This document shows, in pieces, positions 36,333 through 49,732 of a stretch of DNA of 64,000 nt. The notes beneath the pieces were generated by a model that was given only the letters and a program-made list of their open reading frames with translations, was not told where the DNA came from and did not search any database. Origin of the DNA: Clusia tigrina (lineage: Eukaryota; Arthropoda; Insecta; Diptera; Clusiidae). A program made the position numbers and the translations under genes. Position 1 is the first letter of the stretch. Each line of letters starts with the position of its first letter. The stretch spans positions 160,775,863-160,839,862 of the forward strand of contig OV050030.1 of NCBI GenBank assembly GCA_920105625.2, written 5' to 3'.

Positions 36333-39300
36333 GAAGTTTAATGGTGTTTGTTTTGGGACTCAAGGGTAGCATAGCTATGCGCGATAACTTAAATTGATAA
36401 GAGGCACGAGTACTTTACTGTCACAAAATTTTAAGGTTTTATTACGCTCCTGTAAAAAGTTACAAGCATTTGAATGTTGCAAACTTTGATAGGTATAAGA
36501 CGAACCGTATAGAAGTTAGGGCCATTTGAAGTTTTATCAATGTTTGTTTTGGGACTCAAGGGAAGCATAGCTATGAGCGATAGCTTAAATTCACAAGTGG
36601 CACGAGTACTTTATTGTCAGAAAATTTCAAGGTTTTATTACACTCCTGTAAAAAGTTACAAGCATTTGAATGTTGCAAACTTTGATAGGTATAGGCCGCA
36701 CCGTATAGAAGTTAAGGCCACTTGAAGTTTAAAAGTATTTGATTTGGGACTCAAGGGTAGCATAGCTATGCGCGATAGCTTAAATTGATAAGAGGTACGA
36801 GTACTTTATTGTCACAAAATTTCAAGGTTTTATGACGCTCCAATAAAAATTTACATGCATTTGAATGTTGCAAACTTTGATAGGTATAGGATGCACAGTA
36901 TAGAAGTTAGGGCCATTTGAAGTTTTATCAGTGCTTGATTTGGGACTCAAGGGTAGCATAGCTATGCGCGATAGCTTAAATTGATAAGAGGTACGAGTAC
37001 TTTATTGTGACATAATTTCAAGGGTTTATAACGCTCCAGTAAAAAGTTACAAGCATTTGATTGTTGCACACTTTGATAGGTATAAGACGCACCGTGTAGA
37101 AGTTAGGGCCATTTGAAGTTTTATCAATGTTTGTTTTGGGACTCAAGGGTAGCATAGATATGCGCGATAGCTTAAATTGAGAAGAGGGACGAGTACTTTA
37201 TTGTCACAAAATTTCAAGGTTTCTTGACGCTCCAGTAAAAAGTTACAAGCATTTAAATGTTGCAAACTATGAAAGGTATAGGACGCACCGTATAGAAATA
37301 AGGGTCATTTGAAGTTTTATCAGTGTTTGTTTTCGGGCTCAAGTGTAGCATAGCTATGAGCGATAGCTTCAATTTCAAGAGGCACGAGTACTTTATTGTC
37401 ACAAAATTTCAAGGTTTTATTACGATCCAGTAAAAAGTTACAAGTATTTAAATGTTGCAAACTTTGATAGGTATAGGTCGCACCGTATAGAAATAAGGGT
37501 CATTTGAAGTTTAAAGGTGTTTGATTTGGGACTGAAGGGAAGCATAGCTATGAGCGATAGCTTAAATTGACAAGAAGCTCGAGTACTTTATTGTCATTAA
37601 ATTTCAAGGTTTTAATACACTCCTGTAAAAAGTTACAAGCATTTGAATGTTGCAAACTTTGATAGGTATAGGACACACAGTATAGAAGTTAGGGCCATTT
37701 GAAATTTTATCAATGTTTGTTTTGGGACTCAAGGGTAGCAGAGCTATGAGCGATATCTTAAATTCACAAGAGGCACGAGTACTTTATTGTCACAAAATTT
37801 CAAGGTTTCATTACGCTCCAGTAAAAAGTTACAAGCATTTAAATGTTGCAAACTTTGATAGGTATAGGACGCACCGTATAGAAGTTAGGGCCATTTGAAG
37901 TTTTATCAATGTTTGTTTTGGGACTCAAGGGTAGCATAGCTATGAGCGATAACTTAAATTGATAAGAGGCACGAGTACTTTACTGTCATAAAATTTTAAG
38001 GTTTTATTACTCTCCTGTAAAAAGTTACAAGCATTTGAATGTTGCAAACTTTGATAGGTATAAGACGCACCATATAGAAGTTAGGGCCATTTGAAGTTTA
38101 AATGTGTTTGATTTGGGACTCAAGGGTAGCATAGCTATGAGCGATAGCTTAAATCGATAGGAGGCTCGAGTACTTTGTCACAAAATTTCAAGATTTTATT
38201 ACGCCCCAGTAAAAAGTTACAAGCATTTGAATGTTGCAATTTTTGATAGGTATAGGATGCACCGTGTAGAAGTTAGGACAATTTAAAGTTTTATCAGTGT
38301 TTGTTTTGGGACTCAAGGGTAGCATAGCTATGCGCGATAGCTTAAATTGATAAGAGGCACGAGTACTTTATTGTCACAAAATTTCAAGGTTTCTTGACGC
38401 TCCAGTAAAAAGATACAAGCATTTAAATGTTGCAAACTTTGATAGGTATAGGACGCACCATATAGAAATAAGGGTCATTTGAAGTTTTATCAGAGTTTGT
38501 TTGCGAGCTCACGTGTAGCATAGCTATGAGCGATAGTTTAAATTGACAAGAGGCTCGGGTACTTTATTGTCAGAAAATTTCAAGGTTTTATTACGCTCCT
38601 GTAAAAAGTTACAAGCATTTGAATGCTGCAAACTTTGATAGGTATAAGACGCAGCGTATAGAAGTTAGGGCCATTTGAAGTTTTATCAATGTTTGTTTTG
38701 GGACTCAAGGGTAGCATAGCTATGAAGCGATAGCTTAAATTCACAATAGGCACGAGTACTTTATTGTCACAAAATTTCAAGGTTTTATTACGCTCCAGTA
38801 AAAAGTTACAAGCATTTAAATGTTGCAAACTTTGATAGGTATAGGACGCACCGTATAGAAGTTAGGGCCATTTGAAGTTTAAATGTGTTTGATTTGGGAC
38901 TCAAGGGTAGCATAGCTATGTGCGATAGCTTAAATCGATAAGAGGCTCGAGTACTTTGTCACAAAATTTCAAGATTTTATTACGCTCCAGTAAAAAGTTA
39001 CAAGCATTTGAATGTTGCAATTTTTGATAGGTATAGGATGCACCGTGTAGAAGTTAGGACAATTTAAAGTTTTATCAGTGTTTGTTTTGGGACTCAAGGG
39101 TAGCATAGCTATGCGCGATAGCTTAAATTGATAAGAGGCACGAGTACTTTATTGTCACAAAATTTCAAAGTGTCTTGACGCTCCAGTAAAAAGTTACAAG
39201 CATTTAAATGTTGCAAACTTTGATAGGTATAGGACGCACCGTATAGAAATAAGGGCCATTTGAAGTTTAAAGGTGTTTGTTTTGGGACTCAAGGGTAGCA

Positions 39301-42300
39301 TAGATATGCGCGATAGTTTAAATTCATAAGAGGTACGAGTACTTTATTGTGACATAATTTGAAGGGTTTATGACGCTCCAGTAAAAAGTTACAAGCATTT
39401 GATTGTTGCAAACTTTGATAGGTATAGGATGCACTGTATAGAAGTTAGGGGCATTTAAAGCTTTATCAGTGTTTGTTTTGGGACTCAAGGGTAGCATAGC
39501 TATGAGCGATGGCTTAAATTCACAAGAGGCACGAGTACTTTATTGTCACAAAATTTCAAGGTTTTATTACGCTCCAGTAAAAAGTTACAAGCATTTGAAT
39601 GTTGCAAACTTTGATAGGTATAGGATGCACAGTATAGAAGGTAGGGCCATTTGAAGTTTTATCAGTGTTTGTTTTGGGACTCAAGGGTAGCATAGCTATG
39701 CGCGATAGTTTAAATTCATAAGAGGTACGAGTAGTTTATTGTGACATAATTTGAAGGGTTTATGACGCTCCAGTAAAAAGTTATAAGCATTTGATTGTTG
39801 CAAATTTTGATAGGTATAGGACGCACCTTATAGAAGTTAGGACCATTTAAAGTTTTATCAGTGTTTGTTTTGGGACTCAAGGGTAGCATAGCTATGCGCG
39901 ATAACTTAAATTGATAAGAGGCACGAGTACTTTACTGTCACAAAATTTTAAGGATTTATGACGCTCCAGTAAAAAGTTACAAGCATTTGAGTGTTGCAAA
40001 CGTTGATAGGTATTAGACACACCGTATAGAAGTTAGGGATATTTGAAGTTTTATCAGTGTTTGACTTGGGACTCACGGGTAGCATAGCTATGAGCGATAG
40101 CTTCAATTTCAAGAGGCACGACTACTTTATTGTGACATAATTTCAAGGGTTTATGACGCTCCAGTAAAAACTTACAAGCATTGGAATGTTGCAAACTTTG
40201 ATACGTATAGGACGTACCGTATAGAAGTTAGGGACATTTGAAGTTTTATCAGTGTTTGTTTTGGGACTCAAGGGTAGCTATGAGCGATAGCTTAAATTCA
40301 CAAGAGACACGAGTACTTTATTGTCACAAAATTTCAAGATTTTATGACGCTCCAGTAAAAATTTACATGCATTTGAATGTTGCAAACTTTTATAGGTATA
40401 GGACGCACCGTGTAGAAGTTAGGACAATTTAAAGTTTTATCAGTGTTTGTTTTAGGACTCAAGAGGCACGAGTTCTTTATTGTCACAAAATTTCAAGGTT
40501 TTATTACTCTCCAGTAAAAAGTTACAAGCATTTAAATGTTGCAAATTTGATAGGTATAGGACGCACCGTATAGAAGTTAGGGCCATTTGAAGTATAAAGG
40601 TGTTTGATTTTGGACTCAAGGGTAGCATAGCTATAAGCGATAGCTTAAATCGATAAGAGGCTCGAGTACTTTGTCACAAAATTTCAAGATTTTATTACGC
40701 GCCAGTAAAAAGTTACAAGCATTTGAATGTTGCAAACTTTGATGGGTGTAGGACGCACCGTATGGAAGTTAGGACCATTTAATATTTTATCAGTGTTTGT
40801 TTTGGGACTCAAGGGTAGCATATCTATGAGCGATAGCTTAAATTGACAAGAGGCACGAGTCCTTTATTGTCACAAAATTTTAAGATTTCTGGACGCTCCA
40901 GTAAAAAGTTACAAGCATTTAAATGTTGCAAACTTTGATAGGTATAGGACGCACCGTATAGAAATAAGGGTAATTTGAAGTTTTATCAGTGTTTGTTTTC
41001 GGGCTCAAGGGTAGCATAGCTATGAATGATAGCTTAAATTGACAAGAGGCTCGAGCACTTTATTGTCAGAAAATTTCAAGGTTTTATTACGCTCCAGTAA
41101 AAAGTTACAAGCATTTGAATGTTGCAAACTTTGATAGTTATAGGATGCACAGTATAGAAGGTAGGGCCATTTGAAGTTTTATCAGTGTTTGTTTTGGGAC
41201 TCAAGGGTAGCATAGCTATGCGCGATAGTTTAAATTCATAAGAGGTACGAGTACTTTATTGTGACATAATTTGAAGGGTTTATGACGCTCCAGTAAAAAG
41301 TTACAAGCATTTGATTGTTGCAAATTTTGATAGGTATAGGACGCACCTTATAGAAGTTAGGACCATTTAAAGTTTTATCAGTGTTTGTTTTGGGACTCAA
41401 GGGTAGCATAGCTATGCGCGATAACTTAAATTGATAAGAGGCACGAGTACTTTACTGTCACAAATTTTTAAGGATTTATGACGCTCCAGTAAAAAGTTAC
41501 AAGCATTTGAGTGTTACAAACTTTGATAGGTATAGGACGTACCGTATAGAAGTTAGGGACATTTGAAGTTTTATCAGTATTTGGTTTGGGACTCAAAGGT
41601 AGCTATGAGCGATATCTTAAATTCACAAGAGACACGAGTACTTTATTGTCACAAAATTTCAAGGTTTTATTACGCTCCAGTAAAAAGTTACAAGCATCTA
41701 AATGTTGCAAACTTTGATAGGTATAGGACGCACCGTATAGAAGTTAGGGCCATTTTAAGTATAAAGGGGTTTGATTTGGGACTCGAGGGTAGCATAGCTA
41801 TGAGCGATATCTTAAATCGATAAGAGGCTCGAGTACTTAGTCACAAAATTTCAAGATTTTATTACGCGCCAGTAAAAAGTTACAAGTAATGTTGCAAACT
41901 TTGATAGGTATAGGATGCACAGTATAGAAGGTAGGGCCATTGGAAGTTTTATCAGTGTTTGATTTGGGACTCAAGGGTAGCATAGCTATGAGCGATAGCT
42001 TAAATTGATAAGAGGCACGAGTACTTTATTGTCACAAAATTTCAAGCTTTTATGACGCTCCAGTAAAAATTTACATGCATTTGAATGTTGCAAACTTTTA
42101 TAGGTATATAACGCACCGTGTAGAAGTTAGGGCAATTTAAAGTTTTATCAGTGTTTGTTTTGGGTCCCAAGGGTAGCTATGAGCGATAGCTTAAATTTAA
42201 AAGAGGCACGAGTTCTTTATTGTCACAAAATTTGAAGGTTTTATTACTCTCCAGTAAAAAGTTACAAGCATTTTAATGTTGCAAACTTTGATAGGTATAA

Positions 42301-45300
42301 GACGCACCGTATATTAGTTAGGGCCATTTGAAGTATAAAGGTGTTTGATTTTGGACTCAAGGGTAGCATAGCTATAAGCGATAGCTTAAATAGATAAGAG
42401 GCTCGAGTACTTTGTCACAAAATTTCAAGATTTTATTACGCGCCAGTAAAAAGTTACAAGCATTTGAATGTTGCAAACTTTGATGGGTGTAGGACGCACC
42501 GTATAGAAGTTAGGACCATTTAAAATTTTATCAGTGTTTGTTTTGGGACTCAAGGGTAGCATAGCTATGAACGATAGCTTAAATTGACAAGAGACTCGAG
42601 CACTTTATTGTCAGAAAATTTCAAGGGTTTATTACGCTCCTGTAAAAAGATACAAGCATTTGAATGTTGCAAACTTTAATAGGTATAGGACGCACCGTAT
42701 AGAAGTTAGGGCCATTTGAAGTTTAAATGTGTTTGATTTTGGACTCAAGGGTAGCATAGCTATGCGCGATAGCTTAAATTGATAAGAGGCACGAGTACTT
42801 TATTGTCACAAAATTTCAAAATTTTATGACGCTCCAGTAAAAATTTACATGCATTTGAATGTTGCAAACTTTGATAGGTATAGGGCGCACCGTATAGAAG
42901 TTAGGGCCATTTGAAGTGTAAAGGTGTTTGATTTGGCACTCAATGGCAGCATAGCTATGAGCGATAGCTTAAATCGATAAGAGGCTCGAGTACTTTGTCA
43001 CAAAATTTCAAGATTTTATTACACGCCAGTAAAAAGTTACAAGCATTTGAATGTTGCAAATTTTGATGGGTGTAGGAAACACCGTATAGAAGTTAGGACC
43101 ATTTAAAATTTTATCAGTGTTGAATTTGGGACTCAAGGGTAGCATAGCTATGAGCGATAGCTTAAATTGACAAGAGGCACGAGTCCTTTATTGTCACAAA
43201 ATTTTAAGGTTCCTTGACGCTCCAGTAAAAAGTTACAAGCATTTAAATGTTGCAAACTTTGATAGGTATAGGACGCACCGTATAGAAATAAGGGTAATTT
43301 GAAGTTTTATCAGTGTTTGTTTTCGGGCTCAAGGGTAGCATAGCTATGAGCGATAGCTTAAATTGACAAGAGGTTCGAGTAATTTATTTTCACAAAATTT
43401 CAAGGTTTTATTACGCTCCAGTAAAAAGTTACAAGCATTTAAATGTTGCAAACTTTTAAAGGATAAGGACTCACCGTATAGAAGTTAGGGCCATTTGAAG
43501 TATAAAGGTGTTTGGTTTGGGACTCAAGGGTTGCATAGCTATGAGCGATAGCTTAAATCGATAAGAGGCTCGAGTACTTTGTTACAAAATTTCAAGATTT
43601 TATTACGCGCCAGTAAAAAGTTACAAGCATTTGAATGTTGCAAACTTTGATAGGTATAGGACGCACCGTATAGAAGTTAGGGCCATTTGAAGTTTTATCA
43701 ATGATTGTTTTGGGACTCAAGGGTAACATAGCTATGAGCGATAGCTTAAATTCATAAGAGGCACGAGTACTTTATTGTCATAAAATTTCAAGGTTTTATT
43801 ACGCTCCAGAAAAAAGTTACATGCATTTAAATGTTGCAAACTTTGATAGGTATAGGACGCACCGTGTAGAAGTTAGAGCCATTTGAAGTTTAAAGGTGTT
43901 TGATTTCGGACTCAAGGGAAGCATAGCTATGAGCGATAGCTTAAATCGATAAGAGGCTCGAGTACTTTGTCACAAAATTTCAAGGTTTTATGTCCCTCCA
44001 GTAAAAATTTACATGCATTTGAATGTTGCAAACTTTGATAGGTAAAGGACGCACCGTATAGAAGTTAGGGCCATTTGAAGTTTAAAGGTGTTTGATTTTG
44101 GACTCAAGGGTAGCATAGCTATGAGCAATAGCTTAAATCGATAAGAGACTCGAGTAATTTTCACAAAAATTTCAAGATTTTATTACGCGCCATTAAAAAG
44201 TTACAAACATTTGAATGTTGCAAACTTTGATAGGTATAGGATGCACACTATAGAAGGTAGGGCCATTTGAAGTTTTATCAGTGTTTGATTTGGGACTCAA
44301 GGGTAGCATAGCTATGAGCGCCAACTTAAATTCACAAGAGGCACGAGTACTTTATTGTCACAAAATTTTAAGATTTTATTTCGCGCCAGTAAAAAGTTAC
44401 AAGCATTTGAATGTTGCAAACTTTGAAGGGTGTAGGAAACACCGTATAGAAGTTAGGACCATTTAAAATTTTATCAGTGTTTAATTTGGGACTCAAGGGT
44501 AGCATAGCTATGAGCGATAGCTTAAATTGACAAGAGGCACGAGTCCTTTATTGTCACAAAATTTTAAGGTTTCTTGACGCTCCAGTAAAAAGTTACAAGC
44601 ATTTAAATGTTGCAAACTTTGATAGGTATAGGACGCACCATATAGAAATAAGGGTAATTTGAAGTTTTATCAGTGTTTGTTTTCGGGCTCAAGGTTAGCA
44701 TAGCTATGAGCGATAGCTTAAATTGACAAGAGGCTCGAGTACTTTATTGTCAGAAAATTTCAAGGGTTTATTACGCTCCTGTAAAAAGTTACAAGCCTTT
44801 GAATGTTGCAAACTTTGATAGGTATAGGACGCACCGTATAGAAGTTAGGGCCATTTGAAGTTTTATCAGTGTTTGTTTTGGGACTCAAGGGTAGCATAGC
44901 TATGAGCGATAGCTTAAATTCACAAGAGGCACGAGTAATTTATTTTCACAAAATTTCAAGGTTTAAATACGCTCCAGTAAAAAATTACAAGCATTTAAAT
45001 GTTGCAAACTTTGATAGGTATAGGACCCACCGTATACAAGTTAGGGCCATTGGAAGTTTAAAGGTGTTTGATTTGGGACTCAAGGGTAACATAGCTATGA
45101 GCGATGGCTTAAATTCACAAGAGGAACGAGTACTTTATTGTCATAAAATTTCAAGGTTTTATTACGCTCCAGAAAAAAGTTACATGCATTTAAATGTTGC
45201 AAACTTTGATAGGTATAGGACGCACCGTATAGAAGTTAGGGCCATTTGAAGTTTTATCAGTGTTTGTTTTGGGACTCAAGGGTAACATAGCTATGAGCGA

Positions 45301-46026
45301 TGGCTTAAATTCACAAGAGGCACAAGTACTTTATTGTCATAAAATTTCAAGGTTTTATTACGCTCCAGAAAAAAGTTACATGCATTTAAATGTTGCAAAC
45401 TTTGATAGGTATAGGACGCACCGTATAGAAGTTAGGGCCATTTGAAGTTTAAAGGTGTTTGATTTGGGACTCACGGGAAGCATAGCTATGAGCGATAGCT
45501 TAAATTGATAGGAGGCACGAGTACTTTATTGTCACAAAATTTCAAGGTTTTATGACGCTCCAGTAAAAAGTTACAAGCATTTGAATGTTGCAAACTTTGA
45601 TAGGTATAGGACGCACCGTATAGAAGTTAGCGCCATTTGAAGTTTTTTCAGTGTTTGTTTTGGGACTCAAGGGTAACATAGCTATGAGCGATAGCTTAAA
45701 TTCATAAGAGGCACGAGTACTTTATTGTCATAAAATTTCAAGGTTTTATTACGCTCCAGAAAAAAGTTACATGCATTTAAATGTTGCAAACTTTGATAGG
45801 TATAGGACGCACCGTATAGAAGTTAGAGCCATTTGAAGTTTAAAGGTGTTTGAGTTCGGCCTCAAGGGAAGCATAGCTATGAGCGATAGCTTAAATCGAT
45901 AAGAGGCTCGAGTACTTTGTCACAAAATTTCAAGGTTTTATGTCCCTCCAGTAAAAATGTACATGCATTTGAATGTTGCAAACTTTGATAGGTAAAGGAC
46001 GCACTGTATAGAAGTTAGGGCCATTT
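36333..46026 (+). repeat. Diverged satellite mosaic without a long clean HOR
   Basis: About 50 monomers with many private substitutions and only short duplications. The two-monomer block at 38093 recurs at 38874 (offset 781, shared GCAATTTTTGATAGG and ACCGTGTAGAAG). Two monomers at 39653 recur at 41173 (offset 1520). The GAAGGTAGGGCC, GGTAACATAGC, CCAGAAAAAAGTTACATG and GGTGTAGGAAACACC variants that mark the downstream array appear within this region. The GATTTCGGACTC / TTTATGTCCCTCC monomer at 43885 recurs at 45835, ten monomers later. No non-satellite sequence was found. Confidence 0.8.
40431..40588 (+). repeat. Short monomer, 158 bp, with microhomology deletion
   Basis: GGACTCAAG is joined directly to AGGCACGAG. 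About 40 bp including the entire dyad core are missing. The deletion runs from the CAAG in ACTCAAG to the CAAG in CACAAG, so the two ends share a four-base direct repeat. Confidence 0.8.
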
Positions 46027-46801
46027 GTAGTTTTATCAGTATTTGTTTTGGGACTCAAGTGTAGCTATGAGCGATAGCTTAAATTCACAAGAGGCACGAG
46101 TACTTTATTGTCACAAAATTTCAAGGATTTATTACGCTCCAGTAAAAAGTTACAAGCATTTAAATGTTACAAACTTTTAAAGGATAAGGACTCACCGTAT
46201 AGAAGTTAGGGCCATTTGAAGTATAAAGGTGTTTGGTTTGGGACTCAAGGGTTGCATAGCTATGAGCGATAGCTTAAATCGATAAGAGGCTCGAGTACTT
46301 TGTTACAAAATTTCAAGATTTTATTACGCGCCAGTAAAAAGTTACAAGCATTTGAATGTTGCTAACTTTGATGGGTGTAGGAAACACCGTATAGAAGTTA
46401 GGACCATTTAAAATTTTATCAGTGTTTAATTTGGGACTCAAGGGTAGCATAGCTATGAGCGATAGCTTAAATTGACAAGAGGCACGAGTCCTTTATTGTT
46501 ACAAAATTTTAAGGTTTCTTGACGCTCCAGTAAAAAGTTACAAGCATTTAAATGTTGCAAACTTTGATAGGTATAGGACGCACCGTATAGAAATAAGGGT
46601 AAATTGAAGTTTTATCAGTGTTGGTTTTCGGGCTCAAGGGTAGCATAGCTATGAGCGATAGCTTAAATTGACAAGAGGCTCGAGTACTTTATTGTCAGAA
46701 AATTTCAAGGGTTTATTACGCTCCTGTAAAAAGTTACAAGCATTTGAATGTTGCAAACTTTGATAGGTATAAGACGCACCGTATAGAAGTTAGGGCCATT
46801 T
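46027..46801 (+). repeat. Four-monomer leader block of HOR-B (775 bp), copy 1
   Basis: The monomers include TTTGTAGTTTTATCAGTATTTG, AACTTTTAAAGGATAAGGACTC, the GGTGTAGGAAACACC variant, and a TTGGTTTTCGGGCTC monomer. The block recurs at 52269-53043, 6242 bp later, so the stretch between the two is itself a larger repeat period. Confidence 0.8.
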
Positions 46802-48364
46802 GAAGTTTTAAAATGTTTGTTTTGGGACTCAAGGGTAGCATAGCTATGAGCGATAGCTTAAATTCATAAGAGGCACGAGTACTTTATTGTCATAAAATTT
46901 CAAGGTTTTATTACGCTCCAGAAAAAAGTTACATGCATTTAAATGTTGCAAACTTTGATAGGTATAGGACGCACCGTATAGAAGTTAGGGCCATTTGAAG
47001 TTTTATCAGTGTTTGTTTTGGGACTCAAGGGTAACATAGCTATGAGCGATGGCTTAAATTCACAAGAGGCACGAGTACTTTATTGTCATAAAATTTCAAG
47101 GTTTTATGACGCTCCAGTAAAAAGTTACAAGCATTTGAATGTTGCAAACTTTGATAGATATAGGACGCACCGTATAGAAGTTAGGGCCATTTGAAGTTTT
47201 ATCAGTGTTTGTTTTGGGACTCAAGGGTAACATAGCTATGAGCGATAGCTTAAATTCATAAGAGGCACGAGTACTTTATTGTCATAAAATTTCAAGGTTT
47301 TATTACGCTCCAGAAAAAAGTTACATGCATTTAAATGTTGCAAACTTTGATAGGTATGGGACGCACCGTATAGAAGTTAGAGCCATTTGAAGTTTAAAGG
47401 TGTTTGATTTCGGACTCAAGGGAAGCATAGCTATGAGCGATAGCTTAAATCGATAAGAGGCTCGAGTACTCTGTCACAAAATTTCAAGATTTTATTACGC
47501 GCCAGTAAAAATTTACAAGCATTTGAATGTTGCAAACTTTGATAGGTATAGGATGCACAGTATAGAAGGTAGGGCCATTTGAAGTTTTATCAGAGTTTGC
47601 TTTGGGACTCAAGGGTAGCATAGCTATGAGCGATAACTTAAATTCACAAGAGGCACGAGAACTTTATTGTCACAAAATTTCAAGGTTTTATTACGCTCCA
47701 GTAAAAAGTTACAAGCATTTAAATGTTGCAAACTTTGATAGGTATAGGACGCACCGTATAGAAGTTAGGGCCATTTGAAGTTTTATCAATGTTTGTTTTG
47801 GGACTCAAGGGTAGCATAGCTATGCGCGATAGCTTAAATTGATAAAAGGCACGAGTACTTTATTGTCACAAAATTTCAAGGTTTTATGTCCCTCCAGTAA
47901 AAATTTACATGCATTTGAATGTTGCAAACTTTGATAGGTATAGGATGCACAGTATAGAAGGTAGGGCCATTTGAAGTTTTATCAGAGTTTGCTTTGGGAC
48001 TCAAGGGTAGCATAGCTATGAGCGATAACTTAAATTCACAAGAGGCACGAGAACTTTATTGTCACAAAATTTCAAGGTTTTATTACGCTCCAGTAAAAAG
48101 TTACAAGCATTTAAATGTTGCAAACTTTGATAGGTATAGGACGCACCGTATAGAAATAAGGGTAATTTGAAGTTTTATCAGTGTTGGTTTTCGGGCTCAA
48201 GGGTAGCATAGCTATGAGCGATAGCTTAAATTGACAAGAGGCTCGAGTACTTTATTGTCAGAAAATTTCAAGGGCTTATTACGCTCCTGTAAAAAGTTAC
48301 AAGCATTTGAATGTTGCAAACTTTGATAGGTATAAAACGCACCGTATAGAAGTTAGGGCCATTT
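46802..48364 (+). repeat. HOR-B unit 1: full 8-monomer form, 1563 bp
   Basis: Types in order are: a TTTTAAAATGTTTG; b GGTAACATAGC with GCGATGGC; c GGTAACATAGC with AATTCATAAG and CCAGAAAAAAG; d GATTTCGGACTC with AATCGATAAG; e CAGAGTTTGCTTTGGG; f GCGCG with GATAAAAGGC and TTATGTCCCTCC; e' a second CAGAGTTTGC monomer ending GAAATAAGGGTAA; g GTTGGTTTTCGGGCTC. Starts are 46802, 46997, 47193, 47389, 47581, 47777, 47973 and 48169. Confidence 0.9.
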
Positions 48365-49732
48365 GAAGTTTTAAAATGTTTGTTTTGGGACTCAAGGGTA
48401 GCATAGCTATGAGCGATAGCTTAAATTCATAAGAGGCACGAGTACTTTATTGTCATAAAATTTCAAGGTTTTATTACGCTCCAGAAAAAAGTTACATGCA
48501 TTTAAATGTTGCAAACTTTGATAGGTATAGGACGCACCGTATAGAAGTTAGGGCCATTTGAAGTTTTATCAGTGTTTGTTTTGGGACTCAAGGGTAACAT
48601 AGCTATGAGCGATGGCTTAAATTCACAAGAGGCACGAGTACTTTATTGTCATAAAATTTCAAGGTTTTATGACGCTCCAGTAAAAAGTTACAAGCATTTG
48701 AATGTTGCAAACTTTGATAGGTATAGGACGCACCGTATAAAAGTTAGGGCCATTTGAAGTTTTATCAGTGTTTGTTTTGGGACTCAAGGGTAACATAGCT
48801 ATCAGCGATAGCTCAAATGCATAAGAGGCACGAGTACTTTATTGTCATAAAATTTCAAGGTTTTATTACGCTCCAGAAAAAAGTTATATGCATTTAAATG
48901 TTGCAAACTTTGATAGGTATGGGACGCACCGTATAGAAGTTAGAGCCATTTGAAGTTTAAAGGTGTTTGATTTCGGACTCAAGGGAAGCATAGCTATGAG
49001 CGATAGCTTAAATCGATAAGAGGCTCGAGTATTTTTGTCACAAAATTTCAAGATTTTATTACGCGCCAGTAAAAATTTACAAGCATTTGAATGTTGCAAA
49101 CTTTGATAGGTATAGGATGCACAGTATAGAAGGTAGGGCCATTTGAAGTTTTATCAGAGTTTGCTTTGGGACTCAAGGGTAGCATAGCTATGAGCGATAA
49201 CTTAAATTCACAAGAGGCACGAGAACTTTATTGTCACAAAATTTCAAGGTTTTATTACGCTCCAGTAAAAAGTTACAAGCATTTAAATGTTGCAAACTTT
49301 GATAGGTATAGGACGCACCGTATAGAAGTTAGGGCCATTTGAAGTTTTATCAATGTTTGTTTTGGGACTCAAGGGTAGCATAGCTATGCGCGATAGCTTA
49401 AATTGATAAAAGGCACGAGAACTTTATTGTCACAAAATTTCAAGGTTTTATTACGCTCCAGTAAAAAGTTACAAGCATTTAAATGTTGCAAACTTTGATA
49501 GGTATAGGACGCACCGTATAGAAATAAGGGTAATTTGAAGTTTTATCAGTGTTGGTTTTCGGGCTCAAGGGGAGCATAGCTATGAGCGATAGCTTAAATT
49601 GACAAGAGGCTCGAGTACTTTATTGTCAGAAAATTTCAAGGGCTTATTACGCTCCTGTAAAAAGTTACAAGCATTTGAATGTTGCCAACTTTGATAGGTA
49701 TAAAACGCACCGTATAGAAGTTAGGGCCATTT
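48365..49732 (+). repeat. HOR-B unit 2: 7-monomer form, 1368 bp
   Basis: Order a-b-c-d-e-(f/e')-g. The sixth monomer (49341-49536) fuses f and e', so one monomer length is lost compared with unit 1. The g monomer has the private CTCAAGGGGAGC, shared only with the next unit. Confidence 0.9.
49341..49536 (+). repeat. Hybrid f/e' monomer of HOR-B
   Basis: It begins as f (GCGCGATAGC, AATTGATAAAAGGC) and continues as e' (GAGAACTTTATTG, ACGCTCCAG, GAAATAAGGGTAA) instead of f's GAGTAC and TGTCCCTCC. The switch lies in GGCACGAG near 49409. The same hybrid is at 50709-50904. Confidence 0.85.

Noticed and set aside
38580..38828. Minus-strand frames of 63-82 codons (also at 7398, 8649, 13212, 15937, 48884, 50252, 51616, 54931, 60089, 63602)
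   Set aside because: They read through the complement of satellite monomers and appear only where small indels bring open phases together. They recur with the HOR units, not with any conserved protein.
43373..43383. tRNA B-box-like GGTTCGAG (also near 63732)
   Set aside because: A point variant of GGCTCGAG with the CC end of the B box missing and no A box or cloverleaf around it.
44869..45249. Longest + strand frame, 126 codons, spanning two monomers
   Set aside because: It is simply two adjacent monomers that both carry the open AATTCACAAG variant, plus a TTGGAAG change that removes the boundary stop. It repeats the same 65-codon satellite translation.
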